Below are positions 1-6,822 of a DNA stretch of 8,418 nt, one piece after another. A program made the translations under genes and the position numbers. The notes under the pieces are model-generated. The model ran no database searches, was not told where the DNA came from, and saw nothing but the letters and a program-made list of their open reading frames with translations. Each line of letters opens with the position of its first letter. The stretch's first letter is position 1. Source of the DNA: CAZRUA01 sp964603125 (GTDB lineage: Bacteria; Bacteroidota; Bacteroidia; B-17B0; Aurantibacillaceae); contig CAZRUA010000132.1 in NCBI GenBank assembly GCA_964603125.1, forward strand, positions 1 through 8,418. Direction: 5' to 3'.

Positions 1-747
1 TTTCCCGATGGTCTTTTAAAAAATCAAAAACTTTCGCAAAAAGGAATTTTAAAATCTCGCACTCGCATTACAACAAACAAAACTCGTGTAATTGGTAATA
101 ACCATCAAATACTGCGTATTGATGATGAAGAAGAACAAGATATTATCCCTAGCGAAACAGACCAATTGTTGCAACTAATTACTTTTGTTTTACAACACGA
201 TAAAATTGATGTCATTATTTTTGAAGATTATAACAAAGGTTTAATTACTCATAAATTAATTCAAAAAGTAATTGACCTAGCCAAGAAACGTGGAATACCT
301 GTAGCGGTTGACCCTAAGAAGAAAAACTTTGCAAGCTACAAAGGAGTAACATTATTTAAACCAAATTTAAAAGAATTAAAAGAAGGTTTAAAAGTTGATG
401 TTGACACAAGTAATTTAAAGGAATTAACACGTGTAATTACAAGCTTCCGTCACAAACAAAAAATAGCAACAGCATTAATTACTTTATCCGAGCATGGTAT
501 TTATACCGATTCGAGAACTGTTAAAGAATTAGTTCCTGCTCATGTTCGCAAAATTGCCGATGTTTCAGGTGCTGGAGATACGGTAATAAGTGTTGCTGCA
601 TTATGCACAGCGCTTAATTTACATCCAATTCTTACCGCTTCATTAGCTAATTTAGCTGGAGGTTTAGTGTGTGAGCAAATTGGAGTAGTTCCTATTGTAA
701 AAGAAGAATTATTAAGCGAAGCCCTAGATTTAGAATTTGTAAAATAA
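1..747 (+). CDS. rfaE1: PfkB-family kinase, probable D-glycero-beta-D-manno-heptose-7-phosphate kinase (5' end outside window)
   Basis: The frame is open from base 1 and ends at TAA 745-747, giving 248 visible residues; the true start lies upstream. PfkB/ribokinase-fold kinases of the RfaE/HldE type phosphorylate heptose 7-phosphate at C1 on the way to ADP-heptose for lipopolysaccharide inner core. Family signatures visible in order: a TTNKTRVI segment near window residue 27 (RfaE proteins have a similar 'T.KTRVI' stretch), IIFEDYNKG, VDPKKKNFASYKG followed by KPNLKE, and the C-terminal signature DVSGAGDTV at about 559-585, whose GAGD holds the catalytic aspartate and anion hole. The protein stops right after the kinase fold, so the nucleotidyltransferase domain of bifunctional HldE is absent and must be supplied by another gene. 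An internal TTG at 166 is not a credible start because conserved sequence continues upstream of it. Another PfkB sugar kinase is possible; the motifs favour RfaE. The next gene starts 30 bases downstream and may be co-transcribed. Confidence 0.85.
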   Translation, partial: FPDGLLKNQKLSQKGILKSRTRITTNKTRVIGNNHQILRIDDEEEQDIIPSETDQLLQLITFVLQHDKIDVIIFEDYNKGLITHKLIQKVIDLAKKRGIPVAVDPKKKNFASYKGVTLFKPNLKELKEGLKVDVDTSNLKELTRVITSFRHKQKIATALITLSEHGIYTDSRTVKELVPAHVRKIADVSGAGDTVISVAALCTALNLHPILTASLANLAGGLVCEQIGVVPIVKEELLSEALDLEFVK

Positions 748-777
748 TATTGAAATAAAAACTAAAATAAAACCAAA

Positions 778-2352
778 ATGCGACTAAAACTAACCACACT
801 GATTTTAAGCTTAGCGGTATGTGCTAATTTAAATGCACAACAAACCGATTTTAAAGAAGGTGATCCGCAAGCAGCCGAGCAAAAATTACTACTAGGTAAT
901 TTTGATGAGGCACTAGATGCGTTTTTAAATCTGCATGAAGTAGAACCTAAAAACGAAAAATACATCTACAACATTGCGGTATGTTATTTAAATCTCCATC
1001 AAAACAAAACCAAGGCTATCCCCTATCTTGAGCTTTTGTCGCATAAACCAAAACACGATCCCAACGTTGACTATTTATTAGGACGTGCTTATCATTATGC
1101 AAACAAATTTGATGAAGCAATTACTTCATACAATAAATTTAAAACGAATGGAAAAGGTACTGCAGACAACTTAAAAAATGTTGATCAGCAAATTCAGTAT
1201 TGCTTAAACGCAAAAGAGTTGATGAAATATCCTATTGATGTTAAGTTTGAATCTCTAGGGGATAACGTGAACAGTGAATACGCCGAAAATTACGCATTTA
1301 TTCCAACCAACGAAGCATTTGTGATATTCAACACTAATCGTCCTGAAAAGGGTTCAGAAGCGCAAGCCAATGGCGATTTTAAAAACAGTATTTATGTTTC
1401 GGAAGTAGTAGATGGTAATTTTCAAAAAGCTTATTCAATTGGTTCTCCTATCAACAAAGGAAATACAGGTGAAGAAATTGTTGGCTTAAGTGCCAATGGG
1501 GATATAATGATTTTATACATTAAAGATGGTATCAAATCAGGTAACTTATACATTTCTAAAAAAGATGAAAATGGTAATTTTAAAAAGCCTGAATTACTAG
1601 ATAAGAATATCAATTCAGCTTTTGAAGAAATTGCAGCATCCATCTCAAGTGATGGTAATATTTTATACTTTGCTAGTAACCGCCCAGGTGGTTTAGGTGG
1701 TACCGATATTTACCAAAGTAAAAGAGATCCAAAAGGAAAATGGGGTTTACCTACTAATTTAGGAGCAGATGTGAATACAGCACAAAACGAAGATTTTCCA
1801 AATATTTCGCCTGATGGGAAAACACTTTATTTTAGTAGTACGGGTCACTCAAGCATGGGTGGTTATGATTTGTTTAAAGTGAAATTTGATGAAGAAACAC
1901 AACAATGGAAAAACGCTCAAAACTTAGGCTATCCATTAAGCACAACGGATGATGATTTAAACTTCCGTATCTCCCAAAACGAGCGTTATGGTTATATCTC
2001 AGGAGCTAGAAATAACACAACTAGCGATAACGATTTATACCGAGTTATTTTTAATGCGGTGGAAGCTGAGTTATCAGTAATTAAAGGTCAGGTTTTAGCA
2101 GAAGATGGCACACAAATTAATTACCCTGATGTATTAATTACAGTTACAAATGACGCTAATAAAGAAATAGTGGGTAATTACTTACCGAATTCAAATACAG
2201 GAAAATACATTATCATTTTAGCCCCTGGGAAATACACCTTAGATGTAGAACTATTTGACTTTAAAATTAAAACCCAGAAACTAGAAATAAAAGATAAGAT
2301 ATCGTTTGAATCGGAAATAGACATGGACTTAAAATTAGAGCACATTAAATAA
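778..2352 (+). CDS. Secreted TPR / PD40 beta-propeller / CRD protein, PorE-like but lacking an OmpA domain
   Basis: A 524-residue exported protein. Residues 1-20 are a Sec signal peptide with probable cleavage at NLNA|QQ, the usual Bacteroidota A|Q site. Residues about 30-150 are helical and TPR-like (GNFDEALDAFLNL, KFDEAITSYNKF). Residues about 155-425 form a PD40/WD40-like propeller with clear blades: SSDGNILYFASNRPGG at 290 and SPDGKTLYFSSTG at 344, each followed by GG-x-D-(IL)-(YF). Residues about 432-505 look like a carboxypeptidase regulatory-like (CRD) beta-sandwich (VIKGQVLAEDG, then APGKYTLDVE). This domain order is that of PorE, a P. gingivalis T9SS component, and of many Bacteroidota OmpA-family proteins, but those continue into an OmpA_C peptidoglycan-binding domain. 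Here the protein ends at LKLEHIK, followed directly by a terminator, with no OmpA remnant. A periplasmic or outer-membrane scaffold role is inferred; it should not be called PorE without synteny. ATG 778 follows an A-rich leader typical of the phylum. Confidence 0.85.
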   Translation: MRLKLTTLILSLAVCANLNAQQTDFKEGDPQAAEQKLLLGNFDEALDAFLNLHEVEPKNEKYIYNIAVCYLNLHQNKTKAIPYLELLSHKPKHDPNVDYLLGRAYHYANKFDEAITSYNKFKTNGKGTADNLKNVDQQIQYCLNAKELMKYPIDVKFESLGDNVNSEYAENYAFIPTNEAFVIFNTNRPEKGSEAQANGDFKNSIYVSEVVDGNFQKAYSIGSPINKGNTGEEIVGLSANGDIMILYIKDGIKSGNLYISKKDENGNFKKPELLDKNINSAFEEIAASISSDGNILYFASNRPGGLGGTDIYQSKRDPKGKWGLPTNLGADVNTAQNEDFPNISPDGKTLYFSSTGHSSMGGYDLFKVKFDEETQQWKNAQNLGYPLSTTDDDLNFRISQNERYGYISGARNNTTSDNDLYRVIFNAVEAELSVIKGQVLAEDGTQINYPDVLITVTNDANKEIVGNYLPNSNTGKYIIILAPGKYTLDVELFDFKIKTQKLEIKDKISFESEIDMDLKLEHIK

Positions 2353-2369
2353 GATTAAATTAACATTTG

Positions 2370-2401
2370 AAAGCCGAGTTGTGTTACAGCTCGGCTTTTT
2401 T
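2370..2401 (+). terminator. Rho-independent terminator after the PorE-like gene
   Basis: The stem AAGCCGAG (2371-2378) pairs perfectly with CTCGGCTT (2390-2397). An outer A-T pair and further weak pairs inside the loop may extend it. A run of T (2396-2401) follows. It lies 18 bases past the stop codon and separates this transcript from the next + strand unit. Confidence 0.9.
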
Positions 2402-2492
2402 GTTAATAAACTCGCAAAAAACTAAATAAAATTTAACGTATAGCGCTAAACTAAACTGATTTTTTACTACATTTATTCCAAATTCTAAGCTC

Positions 2493-2975
2493 ATGAAAAA
2501 TAAAAAACTAAACCTATTCATTGCATTAGGTATTGGTATTACAACAGCTTACGGTCAGCAATCAGCAAATGCTTCGGGTGGTAATGCCACAGGAAGCGGC
2601 GGTTCGGTTGCTTATTCAGTAGGCCAAGTTGTATATACTACTAACTCTGGTGCTAATGGATCAGTGGCACAGGGTGTTCAGCAACCCTATGAAATTTCAA
2701 CTATTACTGGAATTGAAGCAAGCACGGGTATTAACATCAATGCAACAGCTTTCCCTAATCCAAGTGTTGATTATATTACATTAAAAATTTCAGACTACGA
2801 CATTAGCAACCTACAGTATTCAATTTACGACGCCACAGGCAAAGTAATTGAAACAAAAAAAATAACAACTGCTGAGACTAAACTTAGCGTAGTTAATTTA
2901 CCTGTGGCTACTTATTTTATTAAAATAAGTAATAGCGAAAAAGAAATCAAATCATTTAAACTTATCAAAAACTAA
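2493..2975 (+). CDS. Small exported protein with T9SS type A C-terminal sorting domain
   Basis: A 160-residue protein. Residues 1-21 are a Sec signal peptide (KNKK, then a hydrophobic stretch, then TTAYG|QQ). Residues about 22-68 form a Gly/Ser/Asn-rich module with SGGSVAYSVGQVVYTT and GSVAQGVQQPYEI, a sequence style I recall from small Bacteroidota exported proteins. Residues about 82-160 are a T9SS type A sorting domain: FPNPSVDYITLKI, YSIYDATGKVI, LPVATYFIKIS and the terminal KSFKLIKN. Such domains direct passage through the outer-membrane T9SS translocon; in studied species they are removed and the protein is anchored or released. There is no enzymatic domain, so the mature part is only a short Gly-rich segment of about 60 residues, suggesting a structural or adhesive surface role (inferred). 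The collagen-like gene starts 11 bases after its stop, so the two are almost certainly co-transcribed. No consensus promoter is clear upstream. The T9SS call is firm; the function is unknown. Confidence 0.9.
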   Translation: MKNKKLNLFIALGIGITTAYGQQSANASGGNATGSGGSVAYSVGQVVYTTNSGANGSVAQGVQQPYEISTITGIEASTGININATAFPNPSVDYITLKISDYDISNLQYSIYDATGKVIETKKITTAETKLSVVNLPVATYFIKISNSEKEIKSFKLIKN

Positions 2976-2986
2976 TACTAAATCCC

Positions 2987-4600
2987 ATGAAAAAACTACT
3001 TACATTTATTTTTATCATAACGTGTGCAGGTGTTTTTGCTCAAGCACCTCAAAAAATGGGCTACCAAGCTGTTATTCGTAACAGCAGTAACGCTTTAATT
3101 ACATCAACACCTGTTGGAATGCAAATAAGCATTTTACAGGGGTCTGCTTCAGGAACACCTGTATATGTTGAAACTCAAACTCCTACAACAAACGCTAATG
3201 GCTTAGCAAGTTTTGAAATAGGAACAGGAACTGTTATTACAGGATCATTTTCAACCATTGATTGGGCAAACGGACCATATTTCATAAAAACAGAAGCTGA
3301 CCCTACAGGTGGAAGCACTTATTCCATTTCGGGTACAACAGAACTATTAAGCGTTCCTTATGCTTTATTTGCAGCAAATGGAACTCCAGGACCACAGGGA
3401 CCTGTTGGGCCGCAAGGACCACAAGGACCTGCTGGTATTGACGGAACAAATGGTGTAGATGGTGCAACTGGACCGCAAGGACCACAGGGCCCAGCTGGAG
3501 CAACAGGCGCTACAGGGCCTCAAGGACCTGCAGGTGCAACAGGTGCTACTGGACCTCAAGGGCCAATAGGACTTACAGGTGCTACTGGAGCTACAGGACC
3601 ACAAGGTCCAATTGGATTGACTGGAGCTACGGGTGCTACTGGACCGCAAGGACCAACTGGATTAACTGGTGCAACAGGTGCTACTGGACCTCAAGGACCT
3701 GCAGGACCAACTGGAGCTACAGGAGCAACAGGTGCTGCTGGAGCTACTGGGGCTGCTGGAACAAACGGACAAAACTCATTAGTTAAAACTACTACTGAAG
3801 CTCCTGGCGCTAACTGTACAACTGGTGGTGTAAAATTAGAATACGGTTTAGATGCTAATAATAACGGTACTTTAGATGTTTCAGAGATAAATGCGACTCT
3901 AACAAAGTATATTTGTAATGGAGCTGTTGGAGCAACAGGTTCGACGGGTGCAACAGGTGCTACTGGACCTCAAGGACCTGCTGGACCAACTGGTGCTACT
4001 GGACCGCAAGGGCCAACAGGATTAACAGGTGCTACTGGAGCTACTGGACCACAAGGACCTACTGGATTAACAGGTGCTACAGGAGCAACAGGTGCTACTG
4101 GACCACAAGGACCTGCAGGACCAACTGGTGCAACAGGCGCTACTGGTGCTACTGGACCTCAAGGGCCTGCGGGAACTTCAACTGCTGCTACGATATGTTT
4201 AATTGCAACTAATACTGCCTCACAAACTGTAGCTTCGGGAACTCCTGGAACTGCAACTGCTAGTTTTAATAATATTCTTTCGCCACCTGTAAATGGTACA
4301 TTTACTGGTAATACAACTTTTACTGCCAGTACTTCTGGAATATATTTAGTTAATGTAAGCTTAACCGGTAGTGGGGGGCAATCATCTGCAGTACTTAAAG
4401 TGAATGGGGTTGCAGTGGCTTATAGCCCTAGTGTTTCATCTACAAATTATTCTCCAGCTGCAAGATCTAATATGAGCATGGTAGTTTCTTTATCTGCATC
4501 TGATATAATTACTGTTGATATACGTAATGGGAACAGCACAACAGCTTTAACTGTATCCACTGATGGTAGTACGCGTTTGGTAATTACTAAACTAAACTAA
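2987..4600 (+). CDS. Exported collagen-like protein: N-terminal module, split Gly-X-Y stalk with DUF7151-like insert, C1q/TNF-like head
   Basis: A 537-residue protein. Residues 1-19 are a signal peptide (FAQA region). Residues 20-131 form a beta-rich module (QKMGYQAVIRNSSNALI to LLSVPYALFAANG) that I recognise as recurrent in Bacteroidota collagen-like proteins. Uninterrupted Gly-X-Y runs cover 132-263 (44 triplets) and 312-398 (29 triplets), rich in GAT, GPQ, GPA and GLT. Between them, residues 264-311 resemble DUF7151: NSLVKTT, an N-C-x3-GG-x-K-x3-GLDANNNGTLD core and YICNG. Its cysteines C277 and C310 could form a disulfide. Residues 399-537 look like a C1q/TNF-type jelly-roll (SGIYLVNVSLTGSG, LKVNGVAVAYS), which in collagens and Bacillus BclA drives trimerisation and forms the tip. 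There is no T9SS sorting domain, unlike the gene just upstream, so the route across the outer membrane is unclear. Predicted role: trimeric surface stalk or adhesin (inferred). Base composition is noticeably richer in G+C in the collagen tracts because of Gly/Pro/Ala codons. Confidence 0.9.
   Translation: MKKLLTFIFIITCAGVFAQAPQKMGYQAVIRNSSNALITSTPVGMQISILQGSASGTPVYVETQTPTTNANGLASFEIGTGTVITGSFSTIDWANGPYFIKTEADPTGGSTYSISGTTELLSVPYALFAANGTPGPQGPVGPQGPQGPAGIDGTNGVDGATGPQGPQGPAGATGATGPQGPAGATGATGPQGPIGLTGATGATGPQGPIGLTGATGATGPQGPTGLTGATGATGPQGPAGPTGATGATGAAGATGAAGTNGQNSLVKTTTEAPGANCTTGGVKLEYGLDANNNGTLDVSEINATLTKYICNGAVGATGSTGATGATGPQGPAGPTGATGPQGPTGLTGATGATGPQGPTGLTGATGATGATGPQGPAGPTGATGATGATGPQGPAGTSTAATICLIATNTASQTVASGTPGTATASFNNILSPPVNGTFTGNTTFTASTSGIYLVNVSLTGSGGQSSAVLKVNGVAVAYSPSVSSTNYSPAARSNMSMVVSLSASDIITVDIRNGNSTTALTVSTDGSTRLVITKLN
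3380..3775 (+). repeat. Collagen tract 1 (44 Gly-X-Y triplets), including four 45-bp units
   Basis: This tract encodes residues 132-263. Positions 3533-3712 hold four consecutive 15-residue units of the form GATGATGPQGP-(I/T/A)-G-(L/P)-T, each 45 bp. The units differ from one another mainly at synonymous third positions (for example GGA/GGT, ACT/ACA/ACG, CCA/CCT/CCG), so the protein period is kept while the DNA has diverged. Confidence 0.9.
3776..3919 (+). other. DUF7151-like domain interrupting the collagen stalk
   Basis: These 48 codons (residues 264-311) break the Gly-X-Y pattern. They encode a compact motif with Cys277, a GLDANNNGTLD acidic loop reminiscent of a calcium-binding turn, and Cys310 just before the second tract begins. 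The family name rests on my recognition of the pattern, not on a profile search. Confidence 0.7.
3920..4180 (+). repeat. Collagen tract 2 (29 Gly-X-Y triplets)
   Basis: This tract encodes residues 312-398 and uses the same vocabulary as tract 1 (GATGPQGPTGLT, GATGATGATGPQGPAGPT). Unit lengths vary from 12 to 18 residues, so it is less regular than tract 1. Confidence 0.88.
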
Positions 4601-4612
4601 TAATTTAAAAAT

Positions 4613-4642
4613 GTAAAAGCAACACTTTCGTGTTGCTTTTAC
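4613..4642 (+). terminator. Strong hairpin after the collagen-like gene
   Basis: GTAAAAGCAACAC (4613-4625) pairs perfectly over 13 bp with GTGTTGCTTTTAC (4630-4642) around a TTTC loop. It lies 12 bases past the stop of the collagen-like gene. The T run is inside the stem rather than after it, so termination may rely on this hairpin together with the next one. Confidence 0.75.
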
Positions 4643-4656
4643 TTACTTATAACTAA

Positions 4657-4687
4657 AAAGACCGTCAATTTTTATTGACGGTCTTTA
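4657..4687. terminator. Bidirectional terminator between convergent genes
   Basis: AAAGACCGTCAA (4657-4668) pairs perfectly with TTGACGGTCTTT (4675-4686), with one further T-A pair inside and a TTTT loop. An A run precedes it and a T-rich run follows, so it can work on both strands. It lies 23 bases past the stop of the - strand tail-collar gene, and also backs up the hairpin at 4613-4642 for the + strand. Confidence 0.85.
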
Positions 4688-4709
4688 TTTTTTATATTAT
4701 TAGCTTATT

Positions 4710-5321
4710 CTATGGTTTAGATGGATACAATCCGTTAGTGCATATAATATAGTTCATTACCAAATATGGTTGCATATTTGAGAAAGGCTGTCCTAAACCA
4801 TTAGGTTGAACTTGAAGTGAAGAGGTATTAACAGTCATTCCGCTAGCATTAACTGTTATTGCGTTTGCGTTAAGCATGTCAGATCCGCTATTAGCAGATG
4901 CATATACCTGAGTAGTTCCGTCATTTCCTAAAAAATTACCGCTAGGGGAATCTGCTCCTCCAGAACTACTATTCACTTTCATTGTAGCTGTTATATTACC
5001 ACTTACACTTGCTGTTCCTCCAATTACGTGATTATGAGAAGGCATTTGGTTAATACCAAGTGTCGTTGATTCTGTTCCACCTGTTGTTCCTTGCAAGTAA
5101 GAAGTTCCTGTTGCTGCAACACCTGCTGAAACTGGCACAGCACCTCTTAAATCAGGTAATTTAAAATTATTTATACCATCACCACCATAGGTTGTTCCCA
5201 AAACAGAAAACAAAGCTTGATATTGATTTACTGGCATTAGTTGACCATTGCAAAGTGCCCAGTTTTGTGGTGCAAAATTTCCTGCGAACAAAATAACTTG
5301 TCCTAAATAACCGTCTTCCAT
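4710..5321 (-). CDS. Phage tail collar domain protein (microcystin-dependent protein / MdpB type)
   Basis: A 203-residue protein. Residues about 6-62 are a phage Tail Collar domain: GQVILFAGNFAPQNWALCNGQ, then LFSVLGTTYGGDG, then FKLPDLRGAVPV. The tail also fits the MdpB type: GGTESTTL, QMPSHNH at 92-98, a Ser/Thr/Gly/Asn-rich variable centre (about 101-170), and PFSNMQPYLVMNYIIC at 179-194 with a terminal GLYPSKP. Length is usual for the family. Collar domains form trimeric fibre bases in phages; the many chromosomal copies in bacteria have no established general function. There is no signal peptide, lipobox or transmembrane segment, and no other phage gene lies nearby. The gene starts 57 bases after the kelch-like lipoprotein's stop, and the gap has no TTTG-type promoter element on this strand, so co-transcription with the lipoprotein is likely. 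The family call is firm; the role is unknown. Confidence 0.9.
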   Translation of the reverse strand: MEDGYLGQVILFAGNFAPQNWALCNGQLMPVNQYQALFSVLGTTYGGDGINNFKLPDLRGAVPVSAGVAATGTSYLQGTTGGTESTTLGINQMPSHNHVIGGTASVSGNITATMKVNSSSGGADSPSGNFLGNDGTTQVYASANSGSDMLNANAITVNASGMTVNTSSLQVQPNGLGQPFSNMQPYLVMNYIICTNGLYPSKP

Positions 5322-5378
5322 AATTTTTAGTTTTTAATTGTTATTAATTGATTGATTTGTTTTTATTTTTTTAACTTA

Positions 5379-6767
5379 TTAATTTTTAGTAATTGTAACC
5401 TTATATATCTTGTTGGATGCAACCGTACTTCCATGACTATCACTGCAGCACTGATTAGATATTATTCCACCGTATATATAACCAACAACTTGTCCGCTAG
5501 TAAGCTTACTATAATCCATAATCTTATACTTACTATTGTAGAATAAACCCGCATCCACTGTTGGAATAAACACACTTTCGCTTCCAACAAAACCTGGCAA
5601 AGAACTAGGGTTCTGAAGAGACGTAGTAACATCACCATTTACATATGAGCGCATATTGGTGCTGATTACATTCGTCCAGTTTGCATTCGCCCAAGCTGAA
5701 GAGTTATTTATACTATCTCCAATTCCACCAAACAAACTTGTCATCATAGTTTTAGAAGTAGTATCGTACATTGTCATAAAAGCTGTTGAATATATATTTG
5801 TCCATTGAACAAAAGGGTCTAATTTATATTTAGAAGATTGACTTCTATCAATATAAATTGGGTTATGATAAGGCGTTGCGTTATTTCCTGGAGTAAACAC
5901 ACCGCCGTATATTGCTAAGCCAATATCACTTCCATTAGCTAATACATTAGGTGCAACAACCAAATCACGACGACGGAATTGAGTAGTTGAATCTGGTAAA
6001 CCATCGGTGATTGAATCAACTGGAATTAATGCTAAATTGTTTGGACTACCCATGCCATTTACAGTTAAATCAAATACATAAACTTTATCAACATATTTTT
6101 GTATAGGATTTGAACTTCCATATGTACCCGTGTAATTATGCCCAACCGACATATAAAATTTACCATCAGGCAACTGATACAACTCACCACCAGTAGATGC
6201 TACCATGTGGCTGCTTCCCCAAACAACAGCCTTTTTAAAATTAGCAGGGGTATTTGCTTTTACGGCATCAATAGCATCAGATAAACTAACACGCATAAAA
6301 TAGGAATAAGTTTTATTAGCGTCAGTCGAACCATTTGATCCTCCATAACCACCACACGCATACAAGAAATTATCGTTTTGGGTATGTGCTAAATTAGTTA
6401 ACAAAAACACATAACCTGTATCACCGCCATATTGAGGAATTGGCATACTGTATAATTGTTTTGCTTTGCTATCAAAAACATAAATTAAATTATTTGCCTT
6501 TTTCACAGGGAAATTCGTATTTGAATCCGCTGCAAATCCATGAAATCCATTTGTTCTTCCTGCAAACATTATCCAATTACCATCTTGGCTTCCAAATACA
6601 AATGATTGCAGAGCTGGCAAATTGCCATAAGATGGGTCTGATTCTTCTACTACACTAAAAGTAAAGTTTGGAGTTGTTGTAGTTTGTGTTTCTGTAGTAT
6701 TTTTTGCTGGACCACATGCAGCTAACAAAATAACACTAAGTCCTATGCAGGATAATATGTGTTTCAT
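5379..6767 (-). CDS. Kelch-like beta-propeller lipoprotein
   Basis: A 462-residue protein from the ATG at 6767. That start gives a lipoprotein signal peptide MKHILSCIGLSVILLAAC with lipobox LAAC and lipidated Cys18, followed by a Thr-rich linker (about 21-33). A longer frame to 6821 would add 18 residues, but it would run across the promoter at 6790-6822 and bury the signal peptide, so I reject it. The mature part is beta-rich with glycine-pair motifs of kelch or galactose-oxidase-like propellers: MFAGRTNGFHGF near 68, YACGGYGG near 136, AIYGGVF near 285, SLFGGIG near 344 and YIYGGII near 430, mostly followed by a (V/K)YVFD or KIYKV strand. Near the C-terminus is a vicinal cysteine pair (C440-C441, in SNQCCSDSHG). 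No catalytic residues are recognised. It is probably outer-membrane anchored, as lipoproteins of this phylum often are. It has its own consensus promoter and is probably co-transcribed with the tail-collar gene. Function is unknown; ligand or protein binding is inferred. Confidence 0.8.
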   Translation of the reverse strand: MKHILSCIGLSVILLAACGPAKNTTETQTTTTPNFTFSVVEESDPSYGNLPALQSFVFGSQDGNWIMFAGRTNGFHGFAADSNTNFPVKKANNLIYVFDSKAKQLYSMPIPQYGGDTGYVFLLTNLAHTQNDNFLYACGGYGGSNGSTDANKTYSYFMRVSLSDAIDAVKANTPANFKKAVVWGSSHMVASTGGELYQLPDGKFYMSVGHNYTGTYGSSNPIQKYVDKVYVFDLTVNGMGSPNNLALIPVDSITDGLPDSTTQFRRRDLVVAPNVLANGSDIGLAIYGGVFTPGNNATPYHNPIYIDRSQSSKYKLDPFVQWTNIYSTAFMTMYDTTSKTMMTSLFGGIGDSINNSSAWANANWTNVISTNMRSYVNGDVTTSLQNPSSLPGFVGSESVFIPTVDAGLFYNSKYKIMDYSKLTSGQVVGYIYGGIISNQCCSDSHGSTVASNKIYKVTITKN

Positions 6768-6789
6768 AAATTTAGGTTTTAGGTTTTGA

Positions 6790-6822
6790 CAAATATATGC
6801 AAAAACAAATTTAATTTCCAAA
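6790..6822 (-). promoter_or_regulatory. Bacteroidota-type promoter for the kelch-like lipoprotein (and probably tail-collar) gene
   Basis: On the - strand, TTTG (6819-6822) is followed by a 21-base spacer and TATATTTG (6790-6797). This matches the known Bacteroidota housekeeping pattern of a -33 TTTG and a -7 TAnnTTTG. Transcription would begin near 6783, leaving a leader of roughly 15 bases before the ATG at 6767. Confidence 0.75.

Noticed and set aside
166..168. TTG as the start of the kinase gene
   Set aside because: The same frame is open to base 1 and carries conserved RfaE-type sequence upstream, so the gene simply begins outside the window.
762..965. - strand frame opposite the start of the PorE-like gene
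   Set aside because: It overlaps a signal peptide and TPR coding region that are clearly real on the + strand.
2468..2475. TACATTTA as a -7 box for the T9SS cargo gene
   Set aside because: It lacks the final G and no TTG lies at the proper distance upstream, so the promoter of this unit is left uncalled.
3303..3649. Two overlapping - strand reading frames, one Ser/Cys-rich and one Leu/Val/Gln-rich, opposite the collagen tract
   Set aside because: They are by-products of the periodic Gly-X-Y codons read backwards, with no promoter or homology signal.
3380..4180. Repeat block as a CRISPR array or non-coding tandem repeat
   Set aside because: The repeats stay in frame, encode Gly-X-Y throughout and have no spacer structure.
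5352..5546. Small + strand frame opposite the 3' end of the lipoprotein gene
   Set aside because: It lies antisense to a well-supported gene and has no domain or promoter evidence.
6440..6658. Small + strand frame opposite the 5' part of the lipoprotein gene
   Set aside because: It is antisense to the propeller coding sequence, with no recognisable protein features.
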